Assembly: GCF_000757425.2 (NCBI RefSeq)
Contig: NZ_JPKR02000003.1
Location: 434,001-498,000 of the forward strand
Length of the DNA stretch: 64,000 bases
Reading direction: 5' to 3'
From: Tatumella morbirosei
GTDB taxonomy: Bacteria; Pseudomonadota; Gammaproteobacteria; Enterobacterales; Enterobacteriaceae
Below the pieces are notes generated by a model. That model ran no database searches. It saw only the letters and a list, made by a program, of their open reading frames with translations, and was not told the origin of the DNA. The stretch's first letter is position 1; the number at the start of each line of letters is the position of its first letter. Below are positions 60,850-64,000 of this stretch, one piece after another. The position numbers and the translations under genes were made by a program.

Positions 60850-61244
60850 GCACATCCACAGCTTTTGGAACTCACGGATACCGATTCTGTAATTCCCCTG
60901 CTCCCCCCGGGATTGTGTATTCGCTGACAAAAATGGTCATTCGCGGTCAACATCCAAATCTGTGAGGTCCACGGAGTATAGCGATAGTCACGAGGGTTGG
61001 GTGCAGTAATCTATTTTTTACTTAACATGTTATCCGGACCGGGACGGCGTGAATCACGTTCAAATGCAACCTCCACTTGATTGAGGTAGACAAGGACTGG
61101 CGGATACAAACCGGCAATATTAACGGCTTGCCGGTTCGTACGGACAATGCATTGTGGCTCAGCAGAATAAAATTGAGATACCGGATCTCAGTACAGAATA
61201 TCAGATACAGGCTTTAGTCCCTGTAATCAAAAGCTTATGATTTT
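60850..61244. other. Gene-poor gap between the LysR gene and the Ail-type gene
   Basis: 395 bp without a supported gene. One plus-strand frame (61077-61217, TTG start, 46 codons) has protein-like composition (e.g. LIEVDKDWRIQTGNINGLPV) but no ribosome site and no known family; it could be a relic of a longer gene. No inverted repeats of insertion-sequence type were found. Confidence 0.4.
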
Positions 61245-61820
61245 TCAAAACTTAACCCCAATGCCCAGACTAACAGCACTGAGGTCATAATGTGCATCAT
61301 AAACTTTTGGCCTCGAAACCGAGTAGGACAAATCAACAACGACAGAATTAAGCGGATTAATCTGTGTACCTACACTAATACCCAGAGATAAATGATGAAA
61401 TGAATCGGAAAACTGTTCTGATGACTGAGTACCATTACTGTTTGCCTGATTCATTTTCCATTGCTGATGCAGCTTCAGCTTATTCAACCCGGCCATGCCA
61501 TACAAACTGAAAAATTCATTGAATCGCCAGGCGGGCCCCGCCATCAGAGATCCAATTTTGATCTTGTTTTCCCCACTTTTTATTCCTTGCGAATTGTCGC
61601 TGATAAGCCCGGTATTTTTGGTCTGGAAGCTGAAAGAGCCAATTACACTCCATGGAGATCCCCATTCAAAGCGATACTTAATATCTGCCCCATCTACTTT
61701 AACTGAGTCCAGCTTTGCCCGGGTATACCCCAGACTCAGGCTGTGTTCAGCCGCGTTTACCATGGTATTGCCCGTCAGAAGCGCAGCTAACAGTGCTGTC
61801 AGTGAAACCGCATGTTTCAT
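61245..61820 (-). CDS. Ail/OmpX-like outer membrane beta-barrel protein
   Basis: 191 aa. Signal peptide MKHAVSLTALLAALLTGNTM plus VNA, with cleavage near residue 24; mature AEHSLSLGYTRAKL. Eight-strand Ail/OmpX/Lom features: SLSLGYTRAKL (strand 1), PWSVIGSFSFQ, SLMAGPAWRFNEFFSLYGMAG, and the C-terminal SAVSLGIGVKF ending in Phe. Relatives act in adhesion, serum resistance or membrane stress. It stands alone between two gene-poor stretches and has no counterpart between purT and zwf in E. coli. Confidence 0.85.
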   Translation of the reverse strand: MKHAVSLTALLAALLTGNTMVNAAEHSLSLGYTRAKLDSVKVDGADIKYRFEWGSPWSVIGSFSFQTKNTGLISDNSQGIKSGENKIKIGSLMAGPAWRFNEFFSLYGMAGLNKLKLHQQWKMNQANSNGTQSSEQFSDSFHHLSLGISVGTQINPLNSVVVDLSYSVSRPKVYDAHYDLSAVSLGIGVKF

Positions 61821-62155
61821 CCCTAATCATCCTTAACATAATTTTCCATGAGTGTGCTACCCGTGCCGGTGCTGCACAGGCTGTTATAGTGTAACGAATT
61901 CGCATTTTATGTCGCTGACACAGCAATAAAACTGTGAGCCACAGAGAGATGTGGTGTAATCAGAAAGATGAATACCTGATTGCATAGTATTTTTTTTATT
62001 TAAAGACAATGCATTAGAATGGTTACTACGCGGAGTCCCGACCGGGATAAGAGCAATTCAGACAAAATAGCAGAGAAGGCTGTGGCAGTTTGCTTACTGG
62101 TTTGTGTCAAAAAAAGGCCTGCAAAGCAGGCCATAAGAAAATTTAACAGAATGTA
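61821..62155. other. Intergenic region Ail-type gene / zwf
   Basis: 335 bp, AT-rich in the middle. It contains the zwf terminator (62109-62132) and should contain the promoter of the Ail-type gene on the minus strand. A plus-strand frame from 62019 is an antisense shadow running into zwf. Nothing else is recognised. Confidence 0.55.
62109..62132 (-). terminator. Rho-independent terminator after zwf
   Basis: Minus strand: GGCCTGC, loop TTT, GCAGGCC, then TTTTTTT. 24 bp after the zwf stop codon. Confidence 0.9.
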
Positions 62156-63631
62156 TTATTCGAATTCATTCCACGAACGCCCGTCACGGGTGATCATCGC
62201 GACAGAAGCGACCGGTCCCCAGGTACCTGCCTGATAAGGTTTAGCACCTTCCCCATCGGCTGCCCATGCTTCAATGATAGAGTCAACCCACGTCCAGGCA
62301 GCTTCAACTTCGTCACGACGCACAAACAACGCCTGAATACCGCGCATGGTTTCCAACAGCAGGCGCTCATAAGCATCCGCCAGGTGTGACTGATTGAAGG
62401 TCTCTGAAAAACTCAGATCCAGTTTAGTCGTCTGAAGTTTGTGCTTGTGATCCAGACCAGGCACTTTATTCAGAATTTCGATTGCAACGCCTTCATCCGG
62501 CTGCAGTCGAATGGTCAGTTTATTCTGTGGTAACTCGGTGTAGGAATCTTTGAACAGATTCAGTTCCGGATTTTTGAAGTAAACGACCACCTCAGAACAT
62601 TTGGACGGCAGACGTTTACCGGTTCTCAGATAGAAGGGTACGCCGGCCCAGCGCCAGTTATCAATATCCACCCGGATAGAGACAAAAGTTTCGGTGGCAC
62701 TGGTTTTATTTGCACCCTCTTCTTCCAGATAGCCCGGCACTTTTTTACCCTGCACAAAACCAGCAGTGTACTGGCCACGAACCGTCTTATCACGGACGTT
62801 AGACTGATCAATTCGACGCAGTGAACGCAGCACTTTCACTTTTTCATCACGGATACTGTCAGCACCCAGATCCGAAGGAGGAGACATCGCGATTATAGTC
62901 AGAATCTGCAATAGGTGATTCTGTATCATATCGCGCATCTGACCGGCTTTATCGAAATAACCCCAACGACCTTCGATACCTACCTCTTCAGCAACAGTGA
63001 TTTGCACACTATCGATAGTGCGGTTATCCCAGTTATTCACGAACAGTGAGTTAGCGAAACGTAGAGCCAGAAGATTCAGTACGGTTTCTTTACCCAGGTA
63101 GTGGTCGATACGGAATACCTGGCTTTCTTCAAAATATTCACCAACTCCGTCGTTGATTTCGCGGGAAGTTTCCAGAGAGGTGCCCAGCGGCTTTTCCATC
63201 ACAACACGTGCAGGTTTGGCATTCAGTTTCGCCTGGCCAAGACCTTTACAAATAGCCCCAAAAGTATTGGGCGGCATTGCAAAGTAGTTGATGGTGGTAC
63301 GTTTTTTCTGGTCCAGCATCTTGCCTAAACGAGCGAAATGGGCGCTGTCGTTGACATCCAGGTTACAAAAATCGAGACGGTTGCTGAGTTTATCCCACAG
63401 CGCTTCATCGATCTTTTCCTTCATAAAGGTTTCCAGTGCTTCACGAACCACTTTAATGTAGGCAGCTTTATCCCATTCTGCCCTGCCTACACCAATGATG
63501 CGTGAATCTTCATGGATCTGTCCGGCTTTTTCCAGCTGATACAGGGATGGCAACAGCTTGCGGCGTGCGAGATCGCCTTTGGCACCGAAAATGACCAGAT
63601 CACATGCCTGGGCCTGATGGGTTACCGACAT
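62156..63631 (-). CDS. zwf: Glucose-6-phosphate 1-dehydrogenase
   Basis: First enzyme of the oxidative pentose phosphate pathway, producing NADPH. 491 aa, the E. coli length. NADP fold: [20 protein letters not shown]; active site [11 protein letters not shown] with the catalytic His region; [13 protein letters not shown] and [10 protein letters not shown] are intact. GAGGAG precedes the ATG. In E. coli zwf is raised by SoxS/MarA and growth rate and lies divergent from hexR, which would be just past the right edge. Confidence 0.97.
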   Translation of the reverse strand: MSVTHQAQACDLVIFGAKGDLARRKLLPSLYQLEKAGQIHEDSRIIGVGRAEWDKAAYIKVVREALETFMKEKIDEALWDKLSNRLDFCNLDVNDSAHFARLGKMLDQKKRTTINYFAMPPNTFGAICKGLGQAKLNAKPARVVMEKPLGTSLETSREINDGVGEYFEESQVFRIDHYLGKETVLNLLALRFANSLFVNNWDNRTIDSVQITVAEEVGIEGRWGYFDKAGQMRDMIQNHLLQILTIIAMSPPSDLGADSIRDEKVKVLRSLRRIDQSNVRDKTVRGQYTAGFVQGKKVPGYLEEEGANKTSATETFVSIRVDIDNWRWAGVPFYLRTGKRLPSKCSEVVVYFKNPELNLFKDSYTELPQNKLTIRLQPDEGVAIEILNKVPGLDHKHKLQTTKLDLSFSETFNQSHLADAYERLLLETMRGIQALFVRRDEVEAAWTWVDSIIEAWAADGEGAKPYQAGTWGPVASVAMITRDGRSWNEFE

Positions 63632-64000
63632 TCTATTCTCCTCGTTGCAGAATTACCGTCACTGTCTGCTGACATTGTCGGACTCTTTCATTATTCAATT
63701 GCGTTACACTGTACTGCTTTCATAACACCAGGTAAATACAAGGTTAATCCCCTGATGTTTCAATGGGTTCTGTAGACGCGCCTGCAAAGAACTCCCGGCA
63801 GACAGAATCACAGTCTTCATATCTACGTGAAACTATTAGTGATAGCTTATCCATTAGGGCGATTTTATCATTTCTGCGCCATTTTTACTGTGTGACTAAG
63901 ATTGAAATTACCTCCGACAATAATAGCCGGTGACTTTTTTTCTGTCACAGTTTAGGGTGTTAGGGTCCTTATTTTTACACTGTCTCAGGCAGAAAAAATT
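63632..64000. other. Upstream region of zwf to window end
   Basis: 369 bp with no gene. It holds the zwf promoter at 63735-63763. Further right, GTGAC / GTCAC arms flank a T-run near 63932-63949 and recall a regulator site or hairpin. By E. coli order the next gene to the right would be hexR, whose start is not within the window. Confidence 0.5.
63735..63763 (-). promoter_or_regulatory. Candidate sigma-70 promoter of zwf
   Basis: Minus strand: -35 TTGAAA (63758-63763), 17-nt spacer, -10 TGTATT (63735-63740). The start would be about 95 nt before the zwf ATG. Based on consensus match only. Confidence 0.5.

Noticed and set aside
62019-62234. Plus-strand frame between the Ail-type gene and zwf
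   Set aside because: It crosses the zwf terminator and overlaps the zwf 3' end; no ribosome site or family likeness.

Overview
The window is a chromosomal segment of a gamma-proteobacterium of the order Enterobacterales. Nearly every protein has a recognisable Escherichia coli counterpart of almost the same length; CspC looks identical and GapA and MinD nearly so. Gene content and order differ from E. coli, because many E. coli loci are missing between otherwise conserved neighbours. This fits a member outside the Escherichia/Salmonella group, plausibly Erwiniaceae (Tatumella-, Pantoea- or Erwinia-like). That placement is inference from gene content. I see no prophage, insertion sequence, CRISPR array, tRNA or rRNA.

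Layout. Positions 1-9.6 kb: topB, ydjA, sppA, ansA, yeaC-msrB, gapA, yeaD and mipA, with selD, pncA and the ydj sugar cluster of E. coli absent. 10.0-13.9 kb: the stress kinase operon yeaG-yeaH behind a clear sigma-54 type promoter, followed by two very small membrane-protein genes, the second YoaK-like. 14.1-26.9 kb: a block that E. coli keeps about 600 kb away, namely nhaP2, an extra MFS exporter, dadX-dadA, ycgB (SpoVR), fadR, dsbB, ycgN, ycgM, ycgL and minCDE. 26.9-39.7 kb: rnd, fadD (with a FadR operator), yeaY, tsaB, yoaA, yoaB, yoaH (with an expanded acidic repeat tail), pabB-nudL, yoaE (with a long leader), rlmA and yobF-cspC. 40.1-54.5 kb: a metallo-beta-lactamase-fold hydrolase, yebO, yobH, htpX, proQ-prc, msrC, letA-letB, rsmF, yebZ-yebY and holE-exoX. 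54.5-64 kb: ptrB, purT (PurR-like operator), a purine permease/deaminase pair with a divergent LysR regulator, an Ail/OmpX-type outer membrane protein in a gene-poor stretch, and zwf.

Functional links. YeaG/YeaH and YcgB (the PrkA-YhbH-SpoVR trio of other bacteria) lie within 12 kb of each other. FadR and its target fadD are both present. ProQ, Prc and HtpX serve RNA control and envelope quality control; LetA/LetB form a lipid-transport bridge; MsrB and MsrC repair methionine sulfoxide. GapA, YeaD and Zwf act in central sugar metabolism. The permease/deaminase/LysR cluster looks like purine salvage.

I did not find a convincing wholly new multi-gene system. The observations most worth following are the small genes (YoaK-like pair, YobF), the repeat tail of YoaH, the yoaE leader, the extra hydrolase between yobF and yebO together with the lack of mgrB there, the permease/deaminase module, and the island-like outer-membrane gene.
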